Source: Clavaria fumosa
Taxonomy: Eukaryota > Basidiomycota > Agaricomycetes > Agaricales > Clavariaceae
Reading direction: 5' to 3'
DNA: 64,000 nt
Assembly: GCA_951802425.1 (NCBI GenBank)
Contig: OX637799.1
Location: forward strand, 992,001 to 1,056,000
Shown: one piece after another, positions 33,952 through 45,219 of the stretch
Layout of the letters: each line of letters opens with the position of its first letter
Position numbering within the stretch: the first letter of the stretch is position 1
Position numbers and translations under genes: made by a program
The notes under the pieces: generated by a model
What the model saw: the letters and a program-made list of their open reading frames with translations, nothing else
Databases searched by the model: none
Told to the model about the DNA's origin: nothing

Positions 33952-34542
33952 CCACTCCCGCTGCTGCTTCTGCTACTCCTTCTACCCCTCCCGCTGCTTC
34001 TGCTACCCCTTATGCACTTCTGCCACTGTTGATACACAGAACATTATTGAAGATGAAATTCTATGATTATCTGGCTCCTTGTCATATTGATTTTGTGTCT
34101 CTTATATTTTGCGCATGCTTGCTCGATTGCGACTACGATGCGTCTCAGAATATCAAATAATGGGGTACTCCACTAGCCCACGATTTCTCGCAGAGCAACC
34201 CTCGGAACATAGCGAGGTCCTTCCATTCATAGTACACTCGCTACCGTGTTGTCCGCTCACTGGTAAAACAAGGCTGCTGTCTCGCTGAAAATCCGTGCAT
34301 CGTATGACAATATGGCGTTGCAAACAATAGAACGACGATCACCACTTGCATATACTGTTCCCGGCTCAACGACGAAGGGATTCGGGAATCTCAAGTGCTC
34401 GGATATAGCGCAACTGGAAGTCAAGGCCGAGATTGGTGTGCGCGTGCTTTCTGTGATCGATGGACATTTGAGGGTAATGATATGGATAGAAATACACACC
34501 CAAAGAGATCCGGAGTGAAATAAGAATTGGGCGGGGTTTGCG
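33952..34542. other. Convergent intergenic, SOD / RICTOR
   Basis: The region contains the downstream ends of SOD and RICTOR. Open frames at 34257-34553 and 34312-34518 overlap on opposite strands with no domain; I reject both. The first 100 nt continue the CTTCTGCTACTCC-type low complexity of the SOD tail. Confidence 0.4.
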
Positions 34543-37500
34543 TCAGGCAGCAAACCCAGTAATCTTATTGACCGGCTGCAGTCGAATTGCTGGGTGTTCT
34601 ACAGTAGCGTCAGACTGCTCGTCCGCATCCAATTCGTCTTCGTCACTGTCTGACGCTCTCCTCGAAGGACCTAAGAGCCCGAATATACTGACTACACGGG
34701 CGCTTGGCGACTTGCGCAATTTGGTTATGATGGGCGCACGGAGGGTTCTCGAATATTCTTCGAGCGAAGCAACAACTTCAGGGTCCAACTCAATCGTGAA
34801 CAGGTCCAATATGTATCTCCGGACGGGGAGTCGGTAGCGTTGTGTCGAGATCGCGTGCAGAGCCCGGAAGAAGATAGCTCGTGAGGAGAACACCGGGCGA
34901 TATTCTGACTTCGTCTTCATTCTGCAAAATCAATGTCGTCAAGCATGCGTGAGGGTCAGTAGTCCATGGGTTTCCACATTCACATCCACTTACTTGGCGA
35001 GCAGTCGCGATGCAGCATTGGCTATGACCGTGTTCGCAAGGTTCTGGATAGCATTAATCACTTCAATCTCTTCTTGCGTCGTAGGCGGCACAAGCTCCGA
35101 TTCCGGGCTACCTTCTTGCTCTTCCAGAGTTTTACATGGAGGTAGCTGAAGATGGTTCAGCCGCGATCTAAGCACAGATTACGCATCACGTACCGAAAGA
35201 AACTTCTCTACGTCCGTCGGTATACACAGTCCAGTCGGCAAACCTAGTGGCGACAAAGTCGCCTCCCAACGAAGGTCACCGAGGATCTCAGCTCCCTGGG
35301 TGGTTGAAGATATAAGTCCGATGACAAAAAAGCAAGTCCTATTGAGATTGAACGACGGCTCCGTCAAAACAGAAACTTTAAGTCAACTCTCACCCTCGGA
35401 CAGATGGTAGTGGAGAGTTCTCGGCAATCCCTAAAATCGCAGGGATGATATCCTCTTCCTCGAGGAAAGGCAGGCCTCCTTCGGTGGCCCCTACATTTCC
35501 CTGCGAAGGGTCAAAAGTAAAGCCTATGATCGATAGGATCAACGTACGACTGCCCATAATATGCTTTTCAACTTTAGAATGAGATCCGGATCATGCTCTT
35601 CCAACCCGTGTTGCCGTATGAAATGTGAAAATTCCGCGAAGTGACCCTTCTCACTCAAGACTTGGCATCCTAGATCTGTCTTGGACATCTCGCCGTAAAA
35701 ATGGGGAGGCACAGTGCCATCGAATTCTCTATCTCAGTCGGAGAGATTAAGCGACATAAGCCGTCGGGTGTCATATTATTACGCACAAAACATTGTCGTA
35801 GTCATCTGCTGAGCCCTGAACGAACATCTGGGCCAGGAAGACTTCAACTTGGACGACGTAGAAAATGTTCCGTTCCTGCACATGGATTATTCAAGGATTA
35901 CACTTCCAAAGATCATGAAAATAACGCACGTGGAACCACATATCCATCTCACGATCGATGTAGCCAGCGTCATACAAATATCGGAAACCAATAGGAGTTG
36001 ACATGAACCTGATGAACGGCGTCAGCTGTGCCTCCCTGAAGGACAATCACTCCAGTACTTCAACAACAATGGATGCCCTATTTCACCGAGGTGGTCCATC
36101 GTAGGTTGCATCTCCACTACAAGTTGAAGAACGTTTTTGTCCTCACATGCCTCTTCCAGAAAACGAACAGCCCTTTCGCAAACATCCGCAGCAGGATCAT
36201 AGAGCTGGGTGAGAAGGAGGCGGAGCGTCCAGGCGTTGGCGTTCGACGATGTTCGAATCAGCTCCCCCAGATAGTTCGTGGCGTAGAGGCGGACGTGCTG
36301 AATAGAATGACAAAAGTGAATACATGAGATAAGTTTGAACAAAAAAAAATGAAAAAATGTTCGCACTTTGTAACTTGATGTGAGGGCCTTGGACAAGACG
36401 ATTCGAGGATGACCATCACTTTGGAAAGCGTGAAAAGCCCAAACGGTACTATAAGCTCCGATGGGCTTACATGTTATAATCGAGATTCTCGATAATCCCC
36501 TTGATGAGGTCTTCGCGACTGCGAAGCTCGCTGAGGTGGTAAAAAGCGGTGAAAAAGTTAAGTTTCTCCATGAGCCTGGCGGAATAATATATGAGTAACA
36601 GTCATCTGCAAAAATCAATGGCCATACTCCATTCCATCCTTGTGTTTGCTGAGGGTGCCCAGCATCTCAAAGTATCCATAAGTCAAGGTATCGGAGACTC
36701 GCTCCTTCGAGAAAATGGGATCTGAATCCTGAGTGCCATTGAACTATTGCATGATATAGGGCATTAGGGTAGGGCACATGGGCTACCGCGTAATGCAACG
36801 CGCTCACGGGATCTAGCTGCGCGAAGCCTCTTACGATCTGCTTCAGGAAATCGTCCTCCGTAGACAGGAAGCGAAGGCCATCCGGGCTCGATAGCAGAGT
36901 CATGAGCAATGCACATCCCAATCGAACCCAGCGCTGATTTGACTTCATCACGCAAACTGTATCAACACTAATAAGCCATGACAAGAGGAGTACATACCTT
37001 CACTCTTGGCATGTCAGAAAATCGATGATTGAACGGGTAGTAGAAAGACATAAGCCGTCGTATAAATCGTGTGCCCTTTATGGCCTCTTCCATCCGTTTT
37101 GGGTTTAGCAGAGGTCCCTCAATGAGTTCTTGCAATGTTTCGAAGTTCCATTTCGTATGATCCTTCGTCAACATGACCTGGAAACATATACAGAAATGAA
37201 TTGGATTTAAAAAATTAAGAGAAGGGGTTGTGCACTTGTGTTTCTAGTAGCGAGGACTGGAATGTTCTGTCATCCATCGACATGCCCACCCTGAGCTTCA
37301 CCTGCTCGACTTGCCGTTGACCGCGCCGGACGGCATCCTCGCTCGAGTTGGCCCTACAGCACGGTGTGTTCTTCAGGAACAGAGCAAAAACGGATACGAA
37401 CACAGAAAAGGATATCGCGCACCGCGGCCGGACACTGCTGGGAACAGGCTGTAATCTCGCTTGGTTCCGGTTGAAGCTGTCAATAGCCGAGAACGCAAGC

Positions 37501-40147
37501 GCACCGACTATTCTATTTTCGCCATGACTATAGTCGGAAGCAAGGTTGAACGCCCTCGGGACGGCCTAAATAAAGGAAAACTGGTCATCAACCTGCAACG
37601 GCGGCATGCTTTTGGCGGTCAAGGATAGCACCTCACTTGAATCTTGGCCGCTAGGGGAAGTGGTAGCACTCGGTTCGACATCTGTAGCACCTCAGCCATC
37701 AACAGCGTCGCTTTCCGCGAGAGAGTGGATCCCGAAGTAGATTCCTCGAGCATCGCTGTCAGGGCCTGAAAGTGACAGTTGGGATTGAGTTGGGCAAGCT
37801 CTTAATAGACATCCACTTCCGAAGCTCACATCCAGCAGCCCGGCATCAGTGAGTAAAAGCAGAAGCAAAGCGATATATTGGTCAGTAAGTTTTAGATTCT
37901 CCTGCGATCGTTCCTGGGCGACGGGTTCCGGCTGGGAGTCCCCAGCTTGTCGCGATCGTCCATACACTGGGAATTCTATTAGTTTAAGGACCGACTTTCC
38001 TGCACTTAGTTACGCACTTGTCAACCTTCGACCAGCGATAAAGGTTTTGTACCATTCTGGTGTTTTGATGTTTAAGAGATCGAAGAACATGTCCAAAATG
38101 ATCTCCTACTGATCAATGAGTAATCACCCGCTTAAAAATGTTTCATATTACCCACGCGTGTCTGTAGAGATGGTATCCGAAGCGTGTCTATGAGAGACCT
38201 GATAGCAAGCATGTTGTTCATGCAGCAGTACATCAAGCCTGTCAAAGAAGTTGCGAGTCCTCAATTAGTAGGTCGTCGTTGACGTTGGGTGACGTACCAC
38301 TCCATGTTCGAAGCATTGTCTGAATCATACGAGAGGCTCCTCGTATCCGATCAGCATGCTCTGGGCCTTTTCCATACGCGTCCGTAACGGGGGAGAACGC
38401 AATCTGCGGCAAAAGAGATGAGGAACTGAAGAGAGGTCAAAACAGTCGCCAGTAATCACCTCAAGATCGGAACCGACCCTTAGATAGGCCCGCGTCTTCG
38501 GCGAGTCGAGAATGTACAAGAAAGCTGGCATGAGGATATGTCCCATCTCGGAGGGGCCCTCGCTCAGCGCGTGCAAAAGAAAACGAATACCTCCAGTCTT
38601 AGCGACCAAAGCGATGTCGATCAGGGCTACCAAATTAAATTAAAAAGAAGCCAATCAAACTCGATGTTACATGGGGCACGAGTCTGGCCAACTCACTGAT
38701 CTCTGCCAAGGTCTGCACGCAGATGGGACGGAAAGGGTCTTCGGTATGTTCAGCGACTGCAATTATTGCTCTCATGATGGGTTCAGATATGACAGAAGCT
38801 CGAGGGCTGTCGCTCGTTTTGGGCAAGTCTCGGCGTTCCCATCTCAACTCGATGATAGCACGTATTAACTTGATGACCTGCTCCTTCTCAACAGAGTGCT
38901 TGTTATCGCGTGAAAGAGACCTATTGTTTTGATTGAGTTGGGAATATTCGACAAATGCATTGCGGAGGAAGAGTCACTTTACGATGTACCAATCAAGAGG
39001 TTGCTCGCATAATTGCATAACTGAATCGGCGTCAACAAGCGCGTGCCGTATCAGACGATAGGCCCATGCTCGACATCGTTTGGAGCACCGATCAGAAAGG
39101 GCAGGAAGGACGCTGTGGAGGAATTACACAGGAAGTAAGAAAATAATATATTGATTCCACGCGAATGCTCGCAGTCTCGGGAGGGTAAGAATGGACGCAC
39201 GCCTGTACGAGATCTGCAATGCTGATCTCGTAACGGACTCGTAAATTCCGTTGCAGAATAGTAGCCAGCCGAGCCATTGTTTCGATACGACTACGATCAA
39301 CGTCGTCGGGATTCGTTGGAGGCGATATGCCTGGTGAAGCCAAACTGGGACTCAATGAAGGGGATGCGGCTGGACGAGATAAAGACCACAGAGTAGTGAT
39401 ACAGCAAGATGCTTGTTGCAACGCGGTGCGAAAATCATCTGAGCTGTGTCAGGATAGATCAGCGCGGAGCGAGACGAGTCGGACAAACCACGCTCCTCGC
39501 TATCTGCACGAGACTTCACTCCGGATGGGGGCGGCCCTTGACCAGCAAACTTGCGCGTCTGACCACCAGCACCCTGTCTCTTGCCCTTGGCGCGTGTATT
39601 GCCTCCAAATGATAAAATTGGGTCCCGTATTCCTGGATAAGAGTAGGAATACACATACTCATGTCGATCTGCCTCGTGATAGCTTCGATCTTCTGCTTCG
39701 CAGCTTCCAACTCTGTCTCGACTTGCAAACGCAGAGATCCCTTCAGCCACGACCTCAGCACATTTCAGCGGTTATACGATTGGGAGGCAAGGGCGCACCA
39801 CCAGGTCCATCTTCAACAAATTCTCGGCCCCTTCTTTGATGCGGTTCTCGACCTCAAGTTGACTGTTGAGAGTCTCAGCCAGTAACTTTTGCGTACGCGA
39901 GCGGATTGGTGAGTTCCTCGCGAGAGGATGTAAACATCGTGGATCTAGGACATACAAGAGGGTGTCCTTCTATTCCGTCCAGTTCCGGCAGGGAAGCCTC
40001 TGCCCCGCTCAGGTTGAAATCGGGACTTGTGTTTGGCAAAGTGAACAGCGTGATGGAGGAGGTTCCCGATGCGTTAGTAGTGGTCTGTTCAATGGGAGGA
40101 CGAAGGCCGTTAGAGGACTGTGTCGGCTCAAAATTAGTTGCCGGCAT
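34543..40147 (-). CDS. TORC2 subunit RICTOR (Tsc11/Avo3/Ste16)
   Basis: The start is at MPATNFEPTQSSNGLRPP (40147). An HR1/REM-like coiled coil follows (LLAETLNSQLEVENRIKEGA at 39880-39820 and ELEAAKQKIEAITRQIDM near 39700), as in fungal orthologues. The helical-repeat body includes FSKERVSDTLTYGYFEML (36720-36650) and LNFFTAFYHLSELRS (36560-36520). Near the C-terminus is the diagnostic RICTOR block GLISSTTQGAEILGDLRW and TLSPLGLPTGLCIPTDVEKF (35340-35200). The stop is at 34543. Twenty or more introns split it. RICTOR is the defining scaffold of TORC2, which phosphorylates Ypk-type kinases at the plasma membrane. The upstream region has been invaded by a retroelement whose end is about 135 bp from the start codon. 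Confidence 0.88.
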
Positions 40148-40282
40148 GTCGATAGACTCAGTCTATTAGACTGGCATGCATTCGCAATTGGGCCGATATG
40201 GATCAAGTCCTATGAACAGCGGGGAATGGATACAGTACGGCGTCGAACGCGACAGTCACGTTAGATTTGCGTAACAACGGGC

Positions 40283-40368
40283 ACCTCTGCTTTCGTCGCA
40301 CACTCGTTTTAGGGCAAACGGAGTGCCCGACCGGGCTCCCCGGGCTTTTAGAGATGCAAGAAGGGCTA
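40283..40368 (-). repeat. Ngaro split repeat B2 (86 bp)
   Basis: It is the same as 40873-40958, from ACCTCTGCTTTCGTCGCACA to AAGAAGGGCTA. It marks the outer 3' end of the element. Confidence 0.85.
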
Positions 40369-40444
40369 CCGACTATGTAAATACATGCGACACAAATACA
40401 AGAAGCAGAAGGTAGAAACACAAAAATAGGGAGAGGTGGGTGGG

Positions 40445-40873
40445 CCGAAGAACTGATGAGTGATAAGTCTAGAGTAGTGAATGAGTGCGAAACGCAGAAT
40501 GAGCGTAGCGTGTCCAGGGTACTTACTAGAGAGACGCGAGTGACGAGCTAGCAAGAAGCGAAAGAGTCAGAGCGTATCTAGTAAGCCGCTGGGGGGTCAG
40601 CGTTGCAGCTGAGCACGGGCACGGAGTGCGTACCGACACTGGGCTGCCTCAAGCTGGTGGGCGAAGGCAAGCAGTGCGGAGAGGGGGCCGCGCGCACGGT
40701 CCTGTCTCAGCAAGTATCCGCTACGGGCCATAGCACGAGTGCGGAGACGGCGCGACGGCAGCGGCAGCGGCATGGCGCTGGCAAACAAGCGACACTTGAG
40801 GCAGTGTCATTCGCATGCTGGGGCAGAGGCCTCAGAAAATGTTCCTTACCCTCGGAACCCACAATTACTTCGA
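40445..40873 (-). repeat. Ngaro split repeat A2 (429 bp)
   Basis: It is the direct copy of 45220-45648, the same length, and appears identical from CCGAAGAACTGATGAG to CAATTACTTCGA. Short frames inside it repeat in both copies and are not genes. Confidence 0.9.
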
Positions 40874-40958
40874 CCTCTGCTTTCGTCGCACACTCGTTTT
40901 AGGGCAAACGGAGTGCCCGACCGGGCTCCCCGGGCTTTTAGAGATGCAAGAAGGGCTA
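40873..40958 (-). repeat. Ngaro split repeat B1 (86 bp)
   Basis: It directly adjoins A2 and copies 40283-40368. Its inner end is about 95 bp downstream of the recombinase stop codon. Confidence 0.85.
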
Positions 40959-41052
40959 TGAGGCGTATGGAGTGAGTGAGTGAGGGGGATGGAGGCGGTG
41001 AAAAGAGATGAGGTGTGTTGTGTGTGATGGGTGACGACTGGTATGTGACACC

Positions 41053-42060
41053 CTAGCGACGTGGCAACAGCGGCAAGGCGGCAAGTTGCGCCTCCGCACG
41101 AACCGTAGGGTTCTCGCGGATATAGTCCTTCCAGGTGCTGGATGACCATCGTCCGAGTGCCTGGATAATGTCCTCGGGGAGGCCAAGCGATGCGTAGTAA
41201 GTGGCCCCGCCAGCGCGTGCGGAGTGACCACCGAACGAGCGGTCAAGCGCAGCGAAAAACCTGGCGTCGAACCACGAGCGAGTCGGCACCCGACCGTTTT
41301 CGCATATGAAGAGGGCAGCACGGATGCCATGACGGGCATCCCGTCGCATGACATACTGCTCAAGGAGGATGATAGGGTCTGCGTCCTGCTGAGAGGTAAA
41401 GAGGATGTCCGTCCCACGAAAGAAACGGTCGCCCTTGTGATAAGGGAGGTGATAGCGTGCGCGTCTGCCGTCGAACGTAAGCGTAGCCCGCTTGATGACC
41501 TTTCGCCAGTCATGGAGTTGTCGGTCGTTGCTCCAGACAAGCTCCCCAATGCGATGGCAAGCATAAAATGCACAAGATAGGAGAGTTGCGAACAGCAGAT
41601 CATCGTATGCCCCGGATATCTGAGCACACTGAGTGAAGGCAACAAGGTGAGCAGTGCGCAGGGGCAGTTTCCGCCTGACGGGATCCGCGCGCAGCTTCCG
41701 TGCGCCAGCGATCGTGGCACGAACATCAGGATGTGCCCTGTTCTGCTCGAACTCAGGATACAGGGCCTTGAGGAAGTGCCGCGCGCCTGTAAGATACTTT
41801 GGAGCAGATGCAATAAATTGCGAGGTGTAGGCAATGTATCGGCTCAGAGTCTCAGGAGTTGGATCGAGAGGGAGTGAATGACCGAGGCAGAACATAATGT
41901 AATCACGAGCCCCAGTGGCGTAGTTCTTGAAAGTAGATCTCTCGATAGCATTGGCGCGAAGGAAATTCGTGCGGGCATCTAAGACAGCCAAGGACATGGG
42001 TGGGCGAGCCGTGCGAGAGACACGGTTCTCGCCCAACATGCTCAAAAGGACTCCCGCCAT
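41053..42060 (-). CDS. Ngaro ORF3: tyrosine recombinase
   Basis: 335 residues from ATG 42060. The N-terminal SAM-like part binds DNA (RYIAYTSQFIASAPKYLTGA). The catalytic domain has the first arginine in ACHRIGELVW, a lysine in LPYHKGDRFF, the box GGHSARAGG (H-x-x-R), RW in LGRWSSSTW and the nucleophile tyrosine in KDYIREN. All catalytic residues are present. It would integrate the circular cDNA. The start overlaps the end of the RT frame by 19 nt in a different frame, so it is translated either by reinitiation or from its own message. Confidence 0.92.
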   Translation of the reverse strand: MAGVLLSMLGENRVSRTARPPMSLAVLDARTNFLRANAIERSTFKNYATGARDYIMFCLGHSLPLDPTPETLSRYIAYTSQFIASAPKYLTGARHFLKALYPEFEQNRAHPDVRATIAGARKLRADPVRRKLPLRTAHLVAFTQCAQISGAYDDLLFATLLSCAFYACHRIGELVWSNDRQLHDWRKVIKRATLTFDGRRARYHLPYHKGDRFFRGTDILFTSQQDADPIILLEQYVMRRDARHGIRAALFICENGRVPTRSWFDARFFAALDRSFGGHSARAGGATYYASLGLPEDIIQALGRWSSSTWKDYIRENPTVRAEAQLAALPLLPRR

Positions 42061-44090
42061 CGCGCCGGCAAGAGGTGTCGAGGTGGCTCGAATGTGCGGA
42101 CGCGGTATGAAGGAAAACGAGCAGCGAACTCGTCAAGACGAAGCCGAGAGAGTAAGTCTGGGCGCACGTTCATCTTCCCCGCTATGTGTCGAACACGTAG
42201 GTCAACACCGGAGCGAAGGATGAGGGAACCCACAGCAAGGAGGACCCCATTATGAATGGATTCGCTTGCTTTCAGCGAGTCGAAGAGACCAACCGCATCA
42301 AGACTGTCGGTCCAGAGAAGGAGGTGAGGAGGAGGAGTAGAAAGTGAGGTGGCATGGTGAACGGCTGAAAGGATAGCGATGAGTTCAAGGAATAGGATGT
42401 CGATCTTGATGCCAGGCGAAGGTGGGCGAAGGTGATAAGCGAATCCGTTCCCTGCAAAGACGAATGCCAGGGCACCATGGAGACTGGCATCAGTCCACAT
42501 CACCATATCTGCAGTGCCGTCTTCCCATAGCCCAGTATCAACGAACCTGATCCCAATCGCATCGGGAATTGTGTCTACCAACCACCCGAGATCCCTCCGT
42601 ACCTCAGCGTTAAGAAATATACCACGTGAAGTAGCAGACTTCCCGCCGATTTTGCGGTAAAGCTCTGTCAACGCTGGGCGGCCCCAAGGAAGTACATTTA
42701 ACAACCAGTTGAGATGGCCTGCAAGGCGAAGCCATTCTCGCAGAGGCGGCTGACGATTCGGTGTGGCGAGGAATGCGGTCGTCTTCGTGACAATGTCACT
42801 CACAGTCCCAGGTGTGAGGGACATGGTTCCCTCATTGATATCGACAAGGAAACCAATGATTTTGAGAGGGCATCCAGAGACCTGCTTCTCGTTATCAAAA
42901 GGGCAGCCAATTGCCTCCCAAAGCAAAAGAAGTTGGATCTGACGTGAGGGCCGAAGCACTCCTCTGAAGTGTAGCACGCGATCAGTGAAGTCCCACCCAA
43001 AGAAATCATCCATGTAAACATGGAGGTCGACAACTCCCAGCCTGCGGACTGCGATCCAGCAGATAAGGCTGGAGACGGCACACCAAATACGCGGCGAAGC
43101 ACGGTTGCCGAAAACTAGGCGCAGAACAATGTATGACTGATCGTCGACGCAGACAACTTGTCGGATCTGCCAGCACGGGTGAGCGGGCAGGTTTAAGAAG
43201 GCTTTCGCTACATCAGACTTGTAGGTGAGAAGGCTACGGCCAGGGTTTTTGCGACGAGCGTCATGGAGACATTGACCGAACGTTCGCATATCGTCATATT
43301 TGACCTTTGCATCCTCTCGTGGAATACCATCATTGAGACCGGAGGCAGAATGATCAGTCACAACTCGCGGTTTACCGTCCTGCCAGACTACAAACAGTGG
43401 TGAAACCTTCATTCCAGGAAGTATTCTGGGGATCTCAGACCATCGGTGTTGGGAGATCTCGCGATCACGAAAATCCCGGATTGCCTGAAGGTCTTTGTTG
43501 GAGGTAGAATAGTTTTTGAGTGGTTCGTCGGTGGGGTCAGTTACCCACTCTCCTTCGTCTAAGGGCCAGAACCCCTCACGAAGCCCATTGATTACGGAGC
43601 AGACAAAGGGTTGGTTGGGGTGAGATGAGAGAAATAATTCAAGTTTATTGACATCGAATGGAGTTTCGACTTTGAGTTTATTACGATAAGCGGAAAGTAC
43701 CGCTTGGACAGCGGGGTCATTGAGAACCTGCTGTGGTGGAGAAGGAAGAGGAGGAGCTGATTCAGTGAACAATGCAGAGGGAGAAATGTTGTCGGAGCAA
43801 TCAGACCAGGCATAGCCACGCTTGAAACGCGGAGAAGAAAGAAGATCAGATGCTTTGCGTTTACTGGGTAGAGAGGGAACCATCCTAGTCCTTCGCTGGG
43901 TCTGTAGCTCGACGTGGCTTGTCGCTAGAGGTGAGGGTGGTGACATTTCGCCTTCGTCTGGCTGCCAACCTAGCATAGCAGGCATCACGGTCGAAGGCTC
44001 TGTGCATCTCACCACACTCGCTGCAAACATTATGCCTCCTCCGATTCGGACAAGAGCTGTCATTACATCGGCCAAAATTCCAATTCTCAC
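42042..44090 (-). CDS. Ngaro ORF2: reverse transcriptase and RNase H
   Basis: 682 residues. The RT catalytic box is VYMDDFFG (near 43025-43000), preceded by LVFGNRASPRIWCAVSS and KSDVAKAFLNLPAHP. The RNase H domain follows with MVMWTDASLHGALAF, LELIAILSAVHHA, LLWTDSLDAVGLF and HIAGKMNVRPDLLSRL, the four active-site acidic or histidine positions. The frame overlaps ORF1 by about 206 nt. The true start may lie within this overlap, or expression may use a frameshift from ORF1. No methyltransferase domain of DIRS type is seen, in line with a Ngaro assignment. Confidence 0.92.
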   Translation of the reverse strand: MRIGILADVMTALVRIGGGIMFAASVVRCTEPSTVMPAMLGWQPDEGEMSPPSPLATSHVELQTQRRTRMVPSLPSKRKASDLLSSPRFKRGYAWSDCSDNISPSALFTESAPPLPSPPQQVLNDPAVQAVLSAYRNKLKVETPFDVNKLELFLSSHPNQPFVCSVINGLREGFWPLDEGEWVTDPTDEPLKNYSTSNKDLQAIRDFRDREISQHRWSEIPRILPGMKVSPLFVVWQDGKPRVVTDHSASGLNDGIPREDAKVKYDDMRTFGQCLHDARRKNPGRSLLTYKSDVAKAFLNLPAHPCWQIRQVVCVDDQSYIVLRLVFGNRASPRIWCAVSSLICWIAVRRLGVVDLHVYMDDFFGWDFTDRVLHFRGVLRPSRQIQLLLLWEAIGCPFDNEKQVSGCPLKIIGFLVDINEGTMSLTPGTVSDIVTKTTAFLATPNRQPPLREWLRLAGHLNWLLNVLPWGRPALTELYRKIGGKSATSRGIFLNAEVRRDLGWLVDTIPDAIGIRFVDTGLWEDGTADMVMWTDASLHGALAFVFAGNGFAYHLRPPSPGIKIDILFLELIAILSAVHHATSLSTPPPHLLLWTDSLDAVGLFDSLKASESIHNGVLLAVGSLILRSGVDLRVRHIAGKMNVRPDLLSRLRLDEFAARFPSYRVRTFEPPRHLLPARWRESF

Positions 44091-45189
44091 AAATGGCCTG
44101 AGGGCGCTTTGGATTCCCTTTTTCAGGGACCGCAGGACGTTTCGAACTCGAACTACCTCCTCTCATAGCAGCAATAATCTGTGAAAGAAGTGGTGCGTTG
44201 AGGCGGAGGTGATCATCAAGGTGGAATGGATTCTTCGCATAGCGTTCTCGGACTTCGGCATCGAACCTGATTGCAATGGCCGCATCCTCTCCGGACGAGC
44301 GGAAAAGGTCCATGACAATGTGCCGATAGGCAGCAAGCTCTTCAGCTCGGTGGGGATAGACGAGGACGACACCAGCAACCCAGGCATCAAAGACCCGAGA
44401 CCAATCTGACTCCAGCCGGACAGCCTTCTTACGCAGAAGGGAGTCTTTCTTGATGATTGCGAAGTCGGCCGCAAAGTCTTTGGCATCGTCGTTGGGATCA
44501 TACCCAGGGTCCATTGCCGCATACAATTTGTCAAAGGGAACCATCCGATCGAGGATAATGTCACGCCAGACCTGTCTGGACAAAGGCTCACGAAGTTGAT
44601 GTTGCTGGACGAGATCGATGACCTCGTCACAGTCAACAGCATAAAGATGACGAAGCCGATAAGTTTCTTCGAGGTGAGAATCACGGACAGCACCAACGAG
44701 TTTTGCAAGATGAGGAGCCCCGGTAAGGAGGGCGGACGGAGTTGGTGGCATTGCCGGCCCCGCTGGCATAGACGGCAAGGTTGCTGAACGAGGTGGCCCG
44801 GACACAACGGGAGCGAGTATCTCACGGTAACGTCTCTCGAGTGCAGCCCATGCGGCCTGCTCGACAGGGTTCTGGCCAGTACCACCCGGCGTACCTGGTC
44901 GGGATGGTGTTGGAGACTCTGGGAATGGAGGAGAGCCGATGCGGTCAACGAGAGGAGTATCCCGCAAAGGGCCGGCCTGAGAGTGTGGAGGCTGATCTGC
45001 GGGCGGCTGTAGGCCATCGAGGAGAGCGGTGGCTTGCTCAAGGTAATCTTGGGCTTGCTCCGGGGTACAGTTGAGACGGTGAAGCTCCCGCATGAGCTCA
45101 GAAACGTTGAGATGGCCCAGCCGAATGTGCTCGACCAGACCTTGCAGACGCTCAACCTGCGCACGAACATCCTCGGAACTGTGAGGCAT
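43885..45189 (-). CDS. Ngaro ORF1: Gag-like protein with CCCH zinc finger
   Basis: 434 residues. The N-terminal part is helical (VERLQGLVEHIRLGHLNVSE) and followed by a proline-rich linker. The middle resembles the nucleocapsid core of other YR elements. The C-terminus has a CCCH finger C-x7-C-x4-C-x5-H (CENWNFGRCNDSSCPNRRRH) and a further Cys/His group (CSECGEMHRAF), then a basic tail. It would package element RNA. The ATG is just inside the end of long repeat A1. Confidence 0.85.
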   Translation of the reverse strand: MPHSSEDVRAQVERLQGLVEHIRLGHLNVSELMRELHRLNCTPEQAQDYLEQATALLDGLQPPADQPPHSQAGPLRDTPLVDRIGSPPFPESPTPSRPGTPGGTGQNPVEQAAWAALERRYREILAPVVSGPPRSATLPSMPAGPAMPPTPSALLTGAPHLAKLVGAVRDSHLEETYRLRHLYAVDCDEVIDLVQQHQLREPLSRQVWRDIILDRMVPFDKLYAAMDPGYDPNDDAKDFAADFAIIKKDSLLRKKAVRLESDWSRVFDAWVAGVVLVYPHRAEELAAYRHIVMDLFRSSGEDAAIAIRFDAEVRERYAKNPFHLDDHLRLNAPLLSQIIAAMRGGSSSSKRPAVPEKGNPKRPQAICENWNFGRCNDSSCPNRRRHNVCSECGEMHRAFDRDACYARLAARRRRNVTTLTSSDKPRRATDPAKD

Positions 45190-45219
45190 CCGAAGGTTGT
45201 TGATGTCGGAGAAGAGAAT

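Noticed and set aside
33777..34037. Arg/Ser/Gly-rich minus frame
   Set aside because: Complement of the low-complexity CTT/CTC tract of the SOD tail.
40597..40788. 63-codon frame repeated at 45372-45563
   Set aside because: Lies inside the Ngaro long repeat; identical in both copies only because the repeats are identical.
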